6,846 nt of DNA from Desulfobacteraceae bacterium (GCA_024225895.1 JAAEMC010000021.1:1-6846); one strand, 5' to 3'; positions 1 to 6,846 are shown, counted from the stretch's first letter. Notes: generated from the sequence alone by a model not told the origin. Program-made: numbers and translations.

Positions 1-2676
1 GACTCTGGTGATTCTTGAGACCTGTATCTTGATAAAGGCTTTGAAATTCGGCCAGGACCGGATTTTTAATAAGGCTTCGATTCCACTCATATCATGCCTC
101 TCAATACCCAAGAGTATCAAGGTGTACGGGTCCTTCGCCCGGTGGGCTTTGATAATGGCATCCAAGGCCTCCATCCCGTTCGCCGCAGCATCACAATCCC
201 CGAATTGAGAAAGAATTTTCTGGGCCCTTTTCCGGCTGACAAATTCGTCGTCCACAACCAGGAATTTCATGAAGAGATCCTGAACAGAATATTTGACGAT
301 GAAATCCTTTAAAAGGGCACAGGCCGAAGAAAGATTAGCGAATTCTTTTTCAATGCTGGCCTGATCCTGATTTGCAAAGGCTTTGTCCAGTAAAAGCGCG
401 GCATCCAATAATTGTTTGGATGATAGATGTTTGACAGCGTCCATAAAAGATCCCAGGGCCTGGTCAAATTTCAGTGCATCGTTGTTAACAAGGGCTTTGC
501 GGATGAGGTTTACTCTTTGAGAATAATTTCCTAAAAATTCGTCAAAACATTCTTTTACAAGTGTCTTGTTGTTATTCATGGCGCAGAAAAGATCATTCAG
601 GTTAATGATCTCATCTGTTTTCAATGATTTGAGTTCGGGATTTTCCTTTGCAGCACAGTTTATGATGGCTGTTTCCAATGCTTTCCGTTTGATGGGTTTG
701 GTTATGTAATCATCCATGCCCGCAGAAAAAAAACGTTCCCGGTCTCCTGCCATGGCATTGGCCGTAATGGCGATGATGGGAATATGCCCCTTGTTTTTGT
801 CTTGTTTTTCAAGTTTGCGTATTTGCCTTGTGGCTTCAAGACCATCCATCACCGGCATCTGGCCATCCATGAGAATCAGATCAAAATTGAAATCTTCCAA
901 AAGGGCCAGTGCTTCTTTTCCATTGGGGGCAGTAGTGACGGTATGGCCAATCTTTTTGAGCATGTTCACCGCCACCTTCCGGTTCATTTCGTTGTCTTCT
1001 GCTAAAAGGATCGTTAAAGGACTTAAAGGAACGTCGGTAATGACTTTTTTATCTTCAAGCCCGAACCGTGTCCCGATTTTCGGATATTTGTCTGCCAGAC
1101 CCAGGGAGTGAAGCAGGGTTTCGAGCAAAGGTTCTTTAAAAACCGGTTTTATGACCTGGTCCTTAAATCCGGCTTTTTCAAGTGATTCTTCATCCATCCG
1201 CTTGGCTGTATAGGGCATAAGAACCAAGGGTGTCTTTGTATGGCCCGGGGTTTCCATGATTGTTGCCGCAATCTCAGAGGCATTGTCATCATTCATTTCC
1301 AGGGCAATGAAAATTATTTCATAGACTGCTTGATCATTATAGGCCTTTCGTATTTTTTGTAAGGCAATCCTTTTATCCCGCGCGGTATGGCAGGTACAGC
1401 CAAATGATTTGAGATAATAAGAGATGGTGTCCAGGCTGGATGAATTGGCATCCACCACCAGGCATCTTATTTTTTTAAGTTTTTTGGGTACAGTAAGCGG
1501 CTTTGTCAAGACATCTGGCTGTTTGTCAAATACAGCTGTAAACCAGAATTTGCTGCCTTGCTTCTCTTTGCTTTCAACACCGATGGTACCGCCCATGAGT
1601 TGGGAAAGTTTTTTTGAAATTGTAAGGCCCAATCCGGTTCCGCCATGTTCTCGAGTCATGGCTGAGTCTATTTGAGAAAAAGATTTAAAAAGTTTTTTGA
1701 CCTGTTTTTCGGGGATGCCGATGCCGGTATCAATTACCTCAAATTTCACTGTAACTTGTTTTCTGCCTTTTTTTTCCAGGTAGATGTTCAGACTGATTTC
1801 GCCATTTTTAATAAATTTTAATGCATTGCCTACCAGGTTGATGATGATCTGGCGAAGCCGTGTGGGATCCCCTTTTATGAAATTGGGAACCGCATCATGG
1901 ATTTTACATGCAAACTCGACATTTTTTTTTCTGGCTTTTTCGGCCATGGGCCGGCAGATATTAGAGATCAGCCAGGCCAGATCAATATCAATAGCCTCAA
2001 GCCTTGTTTTTCCGGCTTCAATTATGGAGAAATCAAGTACATCACTAATAACATTTAGCAAGGCTTCGGAACTCTGCCGGATGGAATCGGCATAATTTTC
2101 TTGCTCAGGGGTCAAAGTTGTGCTCAGCAACAGATCAGCCATGCCCACGACGCCGTTCATGGGTGTTCTGATTTCATGGCTCATATTAGAAAGAAAGGTG
2201 CTTTCTGCTTTGTTGACTGTTTGGGCATCCTCTTTGGCCTGCTGTAATTGTATCGCTTGCTCTTCAATAGTATCTTCCAGGTGTTTTTTGGTAAGCTGGG
2301 TTTTAACCCGGGCAAGCAGCAAGTCCTTGATAAAGGGTTTGACAATAAAGTCACTGGCACCGGCTTTGAAAATAGTTTTTATCGCCTTTTTATCGTCCTT
2401 GGACGTCATAAAGATGATGGGGATTGATTTAAAACGATCCTCTTTTTTTACCTCTGCGCAAAGCGTTTCCCCATTCATATCGGGCAAGTTCAGATCGGCC
2501 AGGATAACGTCAAAATCAGGCGAATCAGGGCTGTTGAGAATATCTAAGGCTTTTTTACCGTCTATAGCCGTTACAACATCGATCTTCTCAGCCTTCAGGG
2601 CTTTTTCCACAGTGGTAAGGCCAAATTCGGAGTCATCCACGACCAGGATGATCGGATTGTCGGAAGTTTCCACCAT
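1..2676 (-). CDS. Hybrid sensor histidine kinase with four receiver domains and an HPt-like domain (3' end outside window)
   Basis: Soluble multi-domain phosphorelay kinase; 892 codons are open and the C-terminus is missing. Domains in order: receiver 1 (about 9-125) with acidic pair D14/D15, phospho-acceptor D61 (ADLNLP), T91 and K113; a charged, probably coiled-coil linker (about 125-158); HisKA with the H-box [11 protein letters not shown]167; HATPase_c with N-box N284, G1 box DTGIGIP at 316-322 and G2 box GGTGLGL at 345-351; receiver 2 (about 405-520), with D409 and K510 but Ala458 at the phospho-acceptor site; receiver 3 (about 553-670), intact with E560/D561, D604 (MDGQMP) and K660; an HPt-like helical domain (about 690-795) with Gly742 where the His is expected; receiver 4 from about 803, with D809/D810 but Gly857 at the phospho-acceptor site. 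No signal peptide, membrane segment or PAS/GAF sensor is visible, so input probably arrives through receiver 1 or a partner protein. The ATG at 2676 has AAAGGA 4 nt upstream and sits directly before receiver 1. It is divergent from the mce operon; its target is unknown. Kinase identity is secure; signal and output are not predictable. Confidence 0.95.
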   Translation of the reverse strand, partial: MVETSDNPIILVVDDSEFGLTTVEKALKAEKIDVVTAIDGKKALDILNSPDSPDFDVILADLNLPDMNGETLCAEVKKEDRFKSIPIIFMTSKDDKKAIKTIFKAGASDFIVKPFIKDLLLARVKTQLTKKHLEDTIEEQAIQLQQAKEDAQTVNKAESTFLSNMSHEIRTPMNGVVGMADLLLSTTLTPEQENYADSIRQSSEALLNVISDVLDFSIIEAGKTRLEAIDIDLAWLISNICRPMAEKARKKNVEFACKIHDAVPNFIKGDPTRLRQIIINLVGNALKFIKNGEISLNIYLEKKGRKQVTVKFEVIDTGIGIPEKQVKKLFKSFSQIDSAMTREHGGTGLGLTISKKLSQLMGGTIGVESKEKQGSKFWFTAVFDKQPDVLTKPLTVPKKLKKIRCLVVDANSSSLDTISYYLKSFGCTCHTARDKRIALQKIRKAYNDQAVYEIIFIALEMNDDNASEIAATIMETPGHTKTPLVLMPYTAKRMDEESLEKAGFKDQVIKPVFKEPLLETLLHSLGLADKYPKIGTRFGLEDKKVITDVPLSPLTILLAEDNEMNRKVAVNMLKKIGHTVTTAPNGKEALALLEDFNFDLILMDGQMPVMDGLEATRQIRKLEKQDKNKGHIPIIAITANAMAGDRERFFSAGMDDYITKPIKRKALETAIINCAAKENPELKSLKTDEIINLNDLFCAMNNNKTLVKECFDEFLGNYSQRVNLIRKALVNNDALKFDQALGSFMDAVKHLSSKQLLDAALLLDKAFANQDQASIEKEFANLSSACALLKDFIVKYSVQDLFMKFLVVDDEFVSRKRAQKILSQFGDCDAAANGMEALDAIIKAHRAKDPYTLILLGIERHDMSGIEALLKIRSWPNFKAFIKIQVSRITRV
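268..281 (-). promoter_or_regulatory. Possible internal translation start for receiver 4 of the hybrid kinase
   Basis: Within the kinase reading frame, Met803 (ATG, 270-268) lies immediately before the conserved beginning of receiver 4 ([10 protein letters not shown]). On the same strand an AGGA sits at 281-278 with a 7-nt gap to that ATG. This is better spacing than at the annotated start of the whole gene. Stand-alone receivers that begin in this way are common in deltaproteobacteria, so a separate short product or a former gene fusion is possible. A chance match to a 4-base motif cannot be excluded. Confidence 0.3.
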
Positions 2677-2730
2677 AAGTTCCTTTTATAGATTGTATTT
2701 TAAATTAATATTGGGCTGCTAGTGCTGTAT

Positions 2731-2758
2731 CTGGTAATATACCATCAAATATTACCAG
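2731..2758. repeat. Perfect 10-bp inverted repeat, 8-nt spacer
   Basis: CTGGTAATAT at 2731-2740 is followed, after accatcaa, by its exact reverse complement ATATTACCAG at 2749-2758. It lies 55-82 bp upstream of the hybrid kinase start codon. There is no T-run on either side, so it does not look like an intrinsic terminator. The position suits a dimeric regulator site or a hairpin in the kinase leader. The left arm and spacer also contain GGTA-ata-TACC (2733-2743), so protein-binding half-sites may overlap. Function is inferred from shape and position only. Confidence 0.5.
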
Positions 2759-2959
2759 AATCACTGTTTACAATCAATAATTGAATCTTTTATCCTGGGA
2801 CAGGCTTGGATGGCCTGCCTGAAAGGAATCCGGGTTTGTGCATCTGACGCCTTGATGGTGGCCAGGGATGTGCTCTTTTATTCATCATATTTGGCTGTGG
2901 GGTTTTCATCGGCAATTTTTTACTATAATAAATATTAATTTGTCTGCATCAAACAGGTA

Positions 2960-3133
2960 ATGGCTCGAACATACGGTGAGGAAAATTCATTACATTTTGC
3001 AGTTTGCCCTGGATGTTTTTGTGATTTTGCCGCCATCCCGAATGCCCGGCTGGACAAGGGAACCGGTTTAAATGGGTTGTATTGGGGTGTGAATTTTGGG
3101 CTCAGTCAAGATCGGGACTATTTTTTAATGTAA
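2960..3133 (+). CDS. Doubtful small ORF, 57 codons, no recognised family
   Basis: An ATG-to-TAA ORF (MARTYGEENS... ending ...QDRDYFLM) in the otherwise gene-free intergenic region. It carries a CPGCFC cluster at about residues 16-21, a run rich in Gly, Trp and Tyr near residues 37-46, and no hydrophobic helix. A TATAAT box at 2924-2929 would place a transcript start around 2936, but no -35 element stands at the right distance. The only Shine-Dalgarno candidate (AGG at 2955-2957) is too close to the ATG. I do not recognise the protein. It could be a small unannotated gene, a gene remnant, or chance; chance is the most likely. Confidence 0.15.
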   Translation: MARTYGEENSLHFAVCPGCFCDFAAIPNARLDKGTGLNGLYWGVNFGLSQDRDYFLM

Positions 3134-3148
3134 TATGCCGGTTTAAGG

Positions 3149-3178
3149 TTGACTTTTTGAAACTGAACCATCTATAGA
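3149..3178 (+). promoter_or_regulatory. Candidate sigma70-type promoter upstream of mce
   Basis: TTGACT (3149-3154, five of six consensus bases) is followed after 18 bp by TATAGA (3173-3178, four of six). Transcription from here would give mce a leader of about 180 nt. It is the best-spaced hexamer pair I found in the region, but in AT-rich sequence such matches arise by chance. Confidence 0.25.
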
Positions 3179-3338
3179 TAATGATTGTGATTTATACCAA
3201 ATGTCATAAATATATTTCGTTAAAACTGAAATTGAGACATCTCATGCTGTTTGACTTAAGTCTATAAATTTATGAGCCGGGTTTTTGGCGATTGCCATAC
3301 CCCATTTGGTTATTCGAAAAAATAATTTTGACAATCGC

Positions 3339-3344
3339 TATAAT
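3339..3344 (+). promoter_or_regulatory. mce: Candidate -10 box of the mce operon promoter
   Basis: A perfect TATAAT lies 23 bp before the mce ATG. A start about 7 nt downstream would give a leader of roughly 17 nt that still includes the Shine-Dalgarno sequence AAGGAGA (3354-3360). The expected -35 position (around 3316-3321) is A-rich and matches poorly. The perfect TTGACA at 3328-3333 is only 5 bp away and cannot pair with this box. If real, the promoter probably needs an activator. Confidence 0.4.
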
Positions 3345-3367
3345 GCATCAGATAAGGAGAACAATAT

Positions 3368-3769
3368 ATGAAAATATTGAAAATAGATCACTTGGGAATA
3401 GCCGTTTCCAGCATTGCTGATAAGAAAAATTTTTGGACCGATGCCATGGGCCTTTCTTTGGAAGGAACAGAAACCGTTGAGGAGCAAAAGGTCACCACTG
3501 CATTTTTGCCTGTGGGTGAAAGCGAGGTTGAACTTCTGGAATCCACGGCCGATGACGGCCCCATTGCCAAATATATTGAAAAAAAAGGCGAGGGCATCCA
3601 GCACGTTGCCTTTCGGGTGGAAAATATTGAAGAAGCCCTGGCAGAGCTCAAAGAAAAAGGAATAAAACTCATTGACCAGGAACCCCGAAAAGGTGCTGGT
3701 GGTGCCAAAATTGCGTTCCTTCATCCCAAGGCCACATCCGGTGTCCTTGTGGAACTATGTGAAAGATAA
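3368..3769 (+). CDS. mce: Methylmalonyl-CoA epimerase
   Basis: Interconverts the (S) and (R) epimers of methylmalonyl-CoA, supplying the (R) form that the mutase encoded next uses; cytoplasmic. The 133-residue protein has the length of bacterial epimerases and the vicinal-oxygen-chelate fold, with two repeated modules: DHLGIAV at 7-13 and QHVAFRV at 78-84. Likely metal ligands, by alignment to the Propionibacterium shermanii enzyme (His12, Gln65, His91, Glu141), are His8, Glu55, His79 and Glu129. The family signature around 105-120 (EPRKGAGG then FLHP) and the ending GVLVELCER are typical. The ATG at 3368 is preceded by AAGGAGA with a 7-nt gap, and the conserved fold begins at residue 3, leaving no room for another start. 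It is the first gene of the cluster. The reading frame is complete. Confidence 0.95.
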   Translation: MKILKIDHLGIAVSSIADKKNFWTDAMGLSLEGTETVEEQKVTTAFLPVGESEVELLESTADDGPIAKYIEKKGEGIQHVAFRVENIEEALAELKEKGIKLIDQEPRKGAGGAKIAFLHPKATSGVLVELCER

Positions 3770-3804
3770 AAGAACTCTAACATTTTAACAATTTATTTTA
3801 GACC

Positions 3805-3815
3805 GGAGGATAACC
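3805..3815 (+). promoter_or_regulatory. Strong ribosome binding site of the mutase gene
   Basis: GGAGGA at 3805-3810 lies 5 nt before the ATG at 3816 and fixes that start over the in-frame ATG at 3825. The 46-bp gap after mce contains no terminator-like hairpin, so both genes are probably on one transcript. Confidence 0.7.
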
Positions 3816-5939
3816 ATGTCTCAAATGTCTGATATCAATAAATGGGAAGAACTAGCAAAAAAACAATTAAGGGGAAAGCCCCTGGAATCCTTAACACGGA
3901 AAACCCCTGAAGGTATTGATGTAAAACCCCTATATACTGCCAAAGATCTTGAAAATGTAGAAGCCATCAATAATCTGCCCGGGTTTGAACCCTTTGTCCG
4001 GGGACCCATGGCAACAATGTATGCCGGCCGGCCGTGGACCATCCGCCAGTATGCAGGGTTTTCAACCGCCAAAGACTCCAATGAATTTTATCGCAAAAAT
4101 CTTGCCGCAGGTCAGAAAGGATTGTCTGTCGCTTTTGATCTCGCTACCCACAGGGGATACGATTCCGACCACCCAAGAGTTTCCGGTGATGTGGGAAAGG
4201 CAGGAGTTGCCATTGATTCTGTGGAAGATATGAAAATTCTTTTTGACCAGATACCTCTGGATCAGATGTCTGTTTCCATGACCATGAACGGGGCGGTACT
4301 GCCCATTTTAGCCGGGTATATTGTGGCGGCCGAAGAGCAGGGCGTCAAACATGAACAGCTCATGGGCACCATTCAAAATGATATATTAAAGGAATACTTA
4401 ACAAGGAATACCTATATTTATCCGCCAGAACCCTCCATGAGGATTATTTCCGATATTATCGGGTTTTGTTCAGACCATATGCCCAAGTTCAACACTATTT
4501 CCATTTCAGGATACCACATTATGGAAGCGGGTGCGGATTCTGTTTTACAAACCGCATTTACCCTGGCAGACGGCCTGGAATATGTAAAAGCAGCCCTGGC
4601 CACGGGTCTGGATATTGACAAGTTTGCCCCAAGGCTTTCTTTTTTCTTTGGTATCGGCATGAATTTTTTCATGGATATTGCAATGTTGCGGGCGGCCCGG
4701 TTCCTTTGGGCGGAGCTCATGGATCAGTTCAATCCCGGAAATCCCAAATCCAAGATGCTCAGGACCCATTGCCAGACCTCGGGTTGGAGTCTGACCCAGC
4801 AGGATCCTTACAATAATATTGTCAGGACAACTTTGGAATGCCTTTCTGCTGTTTTAGGCGGTACCCAGAGTCTGCATACCAATTCCTTTGACGAAGCTGT
4901 GGGGCTTCCAACAGAGCTATCAGCCAGAATTTCCAGAAATACCCAGATAGTGGTTCAGGAAGAATCCCATATTTGTGATGTGGTGGATCCTTTAGGCGGA
5001 TCATATTATGTGGAAAGCTTAACCCAGAACATAATAGATGAGGTTCGAAAAATCTTTGCGGAAATAGAAGAACTGGGCGGTATGGCAAAGGCTATTGAAA
5101 CAGGAATGCCCAAGATGCGAATCGAAGAGGTTGCCGCAAGGCGTCAGGCACGCATTGACCAGGGAGAAGATGTTATTGTAGGGGTAAATAAATACCAGAT
5201 CGAAGATGAAACCCCCATGGATGTCCGCGAGGTTTCTGAAGCAGTCAGGGATGAACAGATAGCAAGATTGGAAAAAATCAAAAAAGAACGGGACAACACT
5301 GCAGTAAAAGAGGCACTGGAAAATATCACCAGGGCATGTGACTCTAATGAAAATCTTTTGGCTGTCTGTTTGCCGGCTGTAAGAGCCAGGGCAACCGTGG
5401 GAGAGATTTCCGATGCCATGGAAAAGGTCTTTACCCGTTTTGTGGCCACCACCCAATGCATTTCCGGTGTCTATGCATCAGAGAGCTCAGATAAGGAACT
5501 CATTGAATCTTTGCGAAAACGAACCGCTGATTTTGAAAAGAAAAACGGGCGGCGACCCAGGATCTTATTGGTCAAAATGGGACAGGACGGCCATGACAGG
5601 GGTGTAAAAGTCATTGCAACCGCATATGCGGATTTCGGGTTTGATGTTGATCTGGGACCCATGTTCCAAACTCCTGAAGAAGCCGCTAAAATGGCAGTGG
5701 AAAATGACGTTCATATCATTGGTGTTTCAAGCCTTGCCGCAGGGCATAAAACGCTTGTGCCGCAGGTGATGGATGAGTTGAAAAAGCAGGATGCTTCTGA
5801 TATTAAAGTCGTGGTCGGCGGTATAATTCCGCCGGGTGATTACGACTTCTTGCGGGATGCGGGCGCATCGCAAATTTTTGGTCCCGGAACAGTGGTCACG
5901 GACAGTGCAAATAAAACACTTAAATCAATAGGCGCATAG
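3816..5939 (+). CDS. scpA: Methylmalonyl-CoA mutase, adenosylcobalamin-dependent, full-length catalytic chain
   Basis: Reversibly rearranges (R)-methylmalonyl-CoA to succinyl-CoA by a radical mechanism with adenosylcobalamin. The 707-residue chain carries both domains, as in E. coli Sbm and the large (MutB) subunit. The N-terminal TIM barrel (about 30-540) has [12 protein letters not shown] at 72-83. With an offset of 10 from P. shermanii MutB, its active-site residues are present: Tyr79 (Tyr89), Arg197 (Arg207), Tyr233 and His234 (Tyr243 and His244). The C-terminal B12 domain (about 575-705) has the base-off motif DGHDRG at 591-596, with His593 as the lower axial cobalt ligand, followed by GVSSLAAGH and the VVVGG turn. 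No separate small subunit lies in this window, so a homodimer is likely, although one could be encoded elsewhere. It lies 46 bp after mce and 5 bp before meaB. The chain looks intact. Isobutyryl-CoA mutase and other acyl-CoA mutases are less likely given the substrate residues and neighbours. Confidence 0.96.
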   Translation: MSQMSDINKWEELAKKQLRGKPLESLTRKTPEGIDVKPLYTAKDLENVEAINNLPGFEPFVRGPMATMYAGRPWTIRQYAGFSTAKDSNEFYRKNLAAGQKGLSVAFDLATHRGYDSDHPRVSGDVGKAGVAIDSVEDMKILFDQIPLDQMSVSMTMNGAVLPILAGYIVAAEEQGVKHEQLMGTIQNDILKEYLTRNTYIYPPEPSMRIISDIIGFCSDHMPKFNTISISGYHIMEAGADSVLQTAFTLADGLEYVKAALATGLDIDKFAPRLSFFFGIGMNFFMDIAMLRAARFLWAELMDQFNPGNPKSKMLRTHCQTSGWSLTQQDPYNNIVRTTLECLSAVLGGTQSLHTNSFDEAVGLPTELSARISRNTQIVVQEESHICDVVDPLGGSYYVESLTQNIIDEVRKIFAEIEELGGMAKAIETGMPKMRIEEVAARRQARIDQGEDVIVGVNKYQIEDETPMDVREVSEAVRDEQIARLEKIKKERDNTAVKEALENITRACDSNENLLAVCLPAVRARATVGEISDAMEKVFTRFVATTQCISGVYASESSDKELIESLRKRTADFEKKNGRRPRILLVKMGQDGHDRGVKVIATAYADFGFDVDLGPMFQTPEEAAKMAVENDVHIIGVSSLAAGHKTLVPQVMDELKKQDASDIKVVVGGIIPPGDYDFLRDAGASQIFGPGTVVTDSANKTLKSIGA

Positions 5940-5944
5940 GAAAG

Positions 5945-6846
5945 ATGATACAAAACGACCCTGATGTTTACTTACAGGGTATTTTAAAAGGGAACCGCCG
6001 TATCATTGCAAAAACCATCACCTTGATGGAGAGCTCTCTTTCGGAGCACCGCAAATGTGCTGTAAAGGTGATGGAGCAGATCCTGCCTTTGACCGGGAAA
6101 AGCACCCGTTTGGGGATTACCGGTGTACCTGGTGTTGGAAAGAGTACTTTTATTGAAAATCTTGGTTTGAATCTGGTGAATAAGGGACATAAAGTTGCAG
6201 TCCTGGCGGTTGATCCCTCAAGCCAGAGAAGCGGAGGCTCCATTTTGGGGGACAAAACCAGGATGGAAAAATTGTCCAGCCATGGGAACGCATTTATCCG
6301 GCCGTCTCCTGCAGGGGAAACTTTGGGCGGTGTTGCCGCTAAAACCCGTGAAATAATGCTGGTGTGCGAAGCAGCCGGATTTGACGTTATCCTTGTGGAA
6401 ACCGTGGGTGTGGGCCAGTCTGAAACCAGTGTCGCCTCCATGGTGGATTTCTTTTTGGTACTCATGATTGCAGGCGCCGGAGATGAGCTCCAGGGAATTA
6501 AAAAAGGTGTCCTGGAGCTGGCAGATGGCATTGCCATAAATAAGTCGGACGGTGATAACGTGGAACGGGTGGCCAAAGCGCAAAAAGAACTTGAAGTTGC
6601 CATGCATTTTCTCAATCCTGAAACCTCAACCTGGCATACCCCTGTACTTACATGCAGTTCTGTCCTGGACGACGGTACAGCCAATATCTGGGATATGGTC
6701 ATGGATCATCAAAAAAAAATGACAGCCACCAAAGAGTTTGAACAAAGGAGAAGAAAACAATCCCTGGAATGGATGTGGAACCTGGTAAATGAAGGACTAA
6801 AACTTAGCTTTAAGAAGAATAAAGCCATTAAATCAGCCATGCCAAA
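5945..6846 (+). CDS. meaB: MeaB/ArgK-type G-protein chaperone of methylmalonyl-CoA mutase (3' end outside window)
   Basis: P-loop GTPase of the SIMIBI class that binds methylmalonyl-CoA mutase, gates loading of adenosylcobalamin and protects or rescues the enzyme from inactivation. The visible 300 codons contain the Walker A motif GVPGVGKST (60-68), the DPSS segment (90-93), the conserved stretch SGGSILGDKTRM, the switch motif ETVGVGQSE (152-160), AGAGDELQG, and the guanine-specificity motif NKSD (199-202). The C-terminal helical dimerisation arm begins after about residue 260 and runs off the edge; family members are usually a little over 300 residues, so only a short tail should be missing. 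The ATG at 5945 follows the mutase stop by 5 bp. Its weak AGGA (5938-5941) overlaps that stop, so translation is probably coupled to the mutase. Older annotations call this family ArgK (arginine/ornithine transport kinase); the mutase neighbour makes that reading wrong here. Confidence 0.95.
   Translation, partial: MIQNDPDVYLQGILKGNRRIIAKTITLMESSLSEHRKCAVKVMEQILPLTGKSTRLGITGVPGVGKSTFIENLGLNLVNKGHKVAVLAVDPSSQRSGGSILGDKTRMEKLSSHGNAFIRPSPAGETLGGVAAKTREIMLVCEAAGFDVILVETVGVGQSETSVASMVDFFLVLMIAGAGDELQGIKKGVLELADGIAINKSDGDNVERVAKAQKELEVAMHFLNPETSTWHTPVLTCSSVLDDGTANIWDMVMDHQKKMTATKEFEQRRRKQSLEWMWNLVNEGLKLSFKKNKAIKSAMP

Larger units (their letters stand above)
2677..3367. other. Divergent intergenic region between hybrid kinase and mce
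   Basis: About 690 bp between two divergently transcribed genes; no protein-coding gene can be supported confidently. It contains a perfect 10-bp inverted repeat (2731-2758), TATAAT boxes at 2924-2929 and 3339-3344, a TTGACT/TATAGA pair (3149-3154 and 3173-3178), three 10-bp perfect palindromes (3170-3179, 3253-3262, 3264-3273) and two short plus-strand ORFs (2810-2938 and 2960-3133). The length is generous for two promoters and could conceal a small RNA or a decayed gene. I recognised no RNA family. No cobalamin-riboswitch B12 box was seen, despite the B12 enzyme downstream. Confidence 0.6.

Noticed and set aside
716..1111. Plus-strand ORF of 131 codons inside the kinase region
   Set aside because: It is the antisense shadow of receiver 3 of the hybrid kinase. 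The minus strand carries clear domain motifs; this ORF shows none.
1784..2095. Plus-strand ORF of 103 codons
   Set aside because: Antisense of the HisKA/HATPase part of the kinase, with no independent support.
2120..2722. Plus-strand ORF of 200 codons at the 5' end of the kinase
   Set aside because: Antisense of receiver 1 and the HisKA domain. The composition is Ser- and Phe-rich with no recognised motif, typical of a complement-strand reading of a real gene.
2810..2938. Plus-strand ORF of 42 codons with a hydrophobic C-terminal half
   Set aside because: It could be a tiny membrane peptide, but the ribosome site is weak, there is no promoter, and codon choice is uninformative. I could not support it as a gene.
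3328..3344. TTGACA plus TATAAT as a classical sigma70 promoter
   Set aside because: The spacing is 5 bp instead of about 17, so the two hexamers cannot be contacted together. Only the TATAAT is kept as a candidate -10.
2677..3367. Cobalamin riboswitch before a B12-dependent operon
   Set aside because: I looked for the B12 box (GCCACTG-like) and the GGTG/AATCC-type core elements and found none.
2677..3367. Sigma54 promoter in the divergent region
   Set aside because: No GG-N10-GC element with acceptable flanking bases was found on the plus strand, and the candidates I tried on the minus strand had the wrong spacing.
3338..3724. Minus-strand ORF of 128 codons opposite mce
   Set aside because: Antisense of the epimerase, which has clear metal ligands and a good Shine-Dalgarno on the plus strand.
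5019..5456. Minus-strand ORF of 145 codons opposite the mutase
   Set aside because: A shadow of the conserved mutase coding sequence, with no credible start signal or domain.
5968..6702. Minus-strand ORF of 244 codons opposite meaB
   Set aside because: It lies wholly within meaB, whose frame has Walker A, switch and NKSD motifs. The antisense product is Ser/Pro/Thr-rich without domains.
1..6846. CRISPR array, insertion sequence, tRNA/rRNA, phage-defence or retron-like system
   Set aside because: I saw no repeated spacer-like units, transposase or integrase motifs, tRNA-like folds or reverse-transcriptase motifs. The window is explained by a regulatory kinase and a propionate-pathway operon.

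Overview
The window holds one long gene on the minus strand and a three-gene cluster on the plus strand, separated by a divergent intergenic region of about 690 bp. Base composition is moderate and somewhat AT-rich between genes. The methylmalonyl-CoA pathway cluster next to a sensorless multi-receiver hybrid kinase suggests a Gram-negative, probably a Desulfobacterota (deltaproteobacterial, Desulfobacteraceae-like sulfate reducer) chromosome. That placement is inferred from remembered family resemblance, not from a search.

Region 1 (1-2676, minus): the first 892 codons of a cytoplasmic hybrid histidine kinase whose 3' end lies outside the window. Read from its start, the domain order is receiver, short coiled coil, HisKA, HATPase_c, receiver, receiver, HPt-like, receiver. 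The kinase core, the first receiver and the third receiver keep their key residues. The second receiver, the HPt-like domain and the fourth receiver have each lost the residue that should carry the phosphate (Asp to Ala458, His to Gly742, Asp to Gly857). This is the most unusual thing in the window.

Region 2 (2677-3367): non-coding or nearly so. It holds a perfect 10-bp inverted repeat near the kinase start, several short palindromes, two TATAAT boxes, and a doubtful 57-codon ORF.

Region 3 (3368-6846, plus): methylmalonyl-CoA epimerase (mce), full-length adenosylcobalamin-dependent methylmalonyl-CoA mutase, and the mutase-protecting G-protein chaperone MeaB (cut at its 3' end). Gaps of 46 and 5 bp and a shared strand indicate an operon. 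Together the genes interconvert (S)-methylmalonyl-CoA, (R)-methylmalonyl-CoA and succinyl-CoA and keep the B12 enzyme active, as needed for propionate oxidation or for propionate formation from succinate. The metabolic cluster is conventional. I saw no CRISPR array, insertion sequence, tRNA, rRNA or cobalamin riboswitch, and no clearly new multi-gene system.
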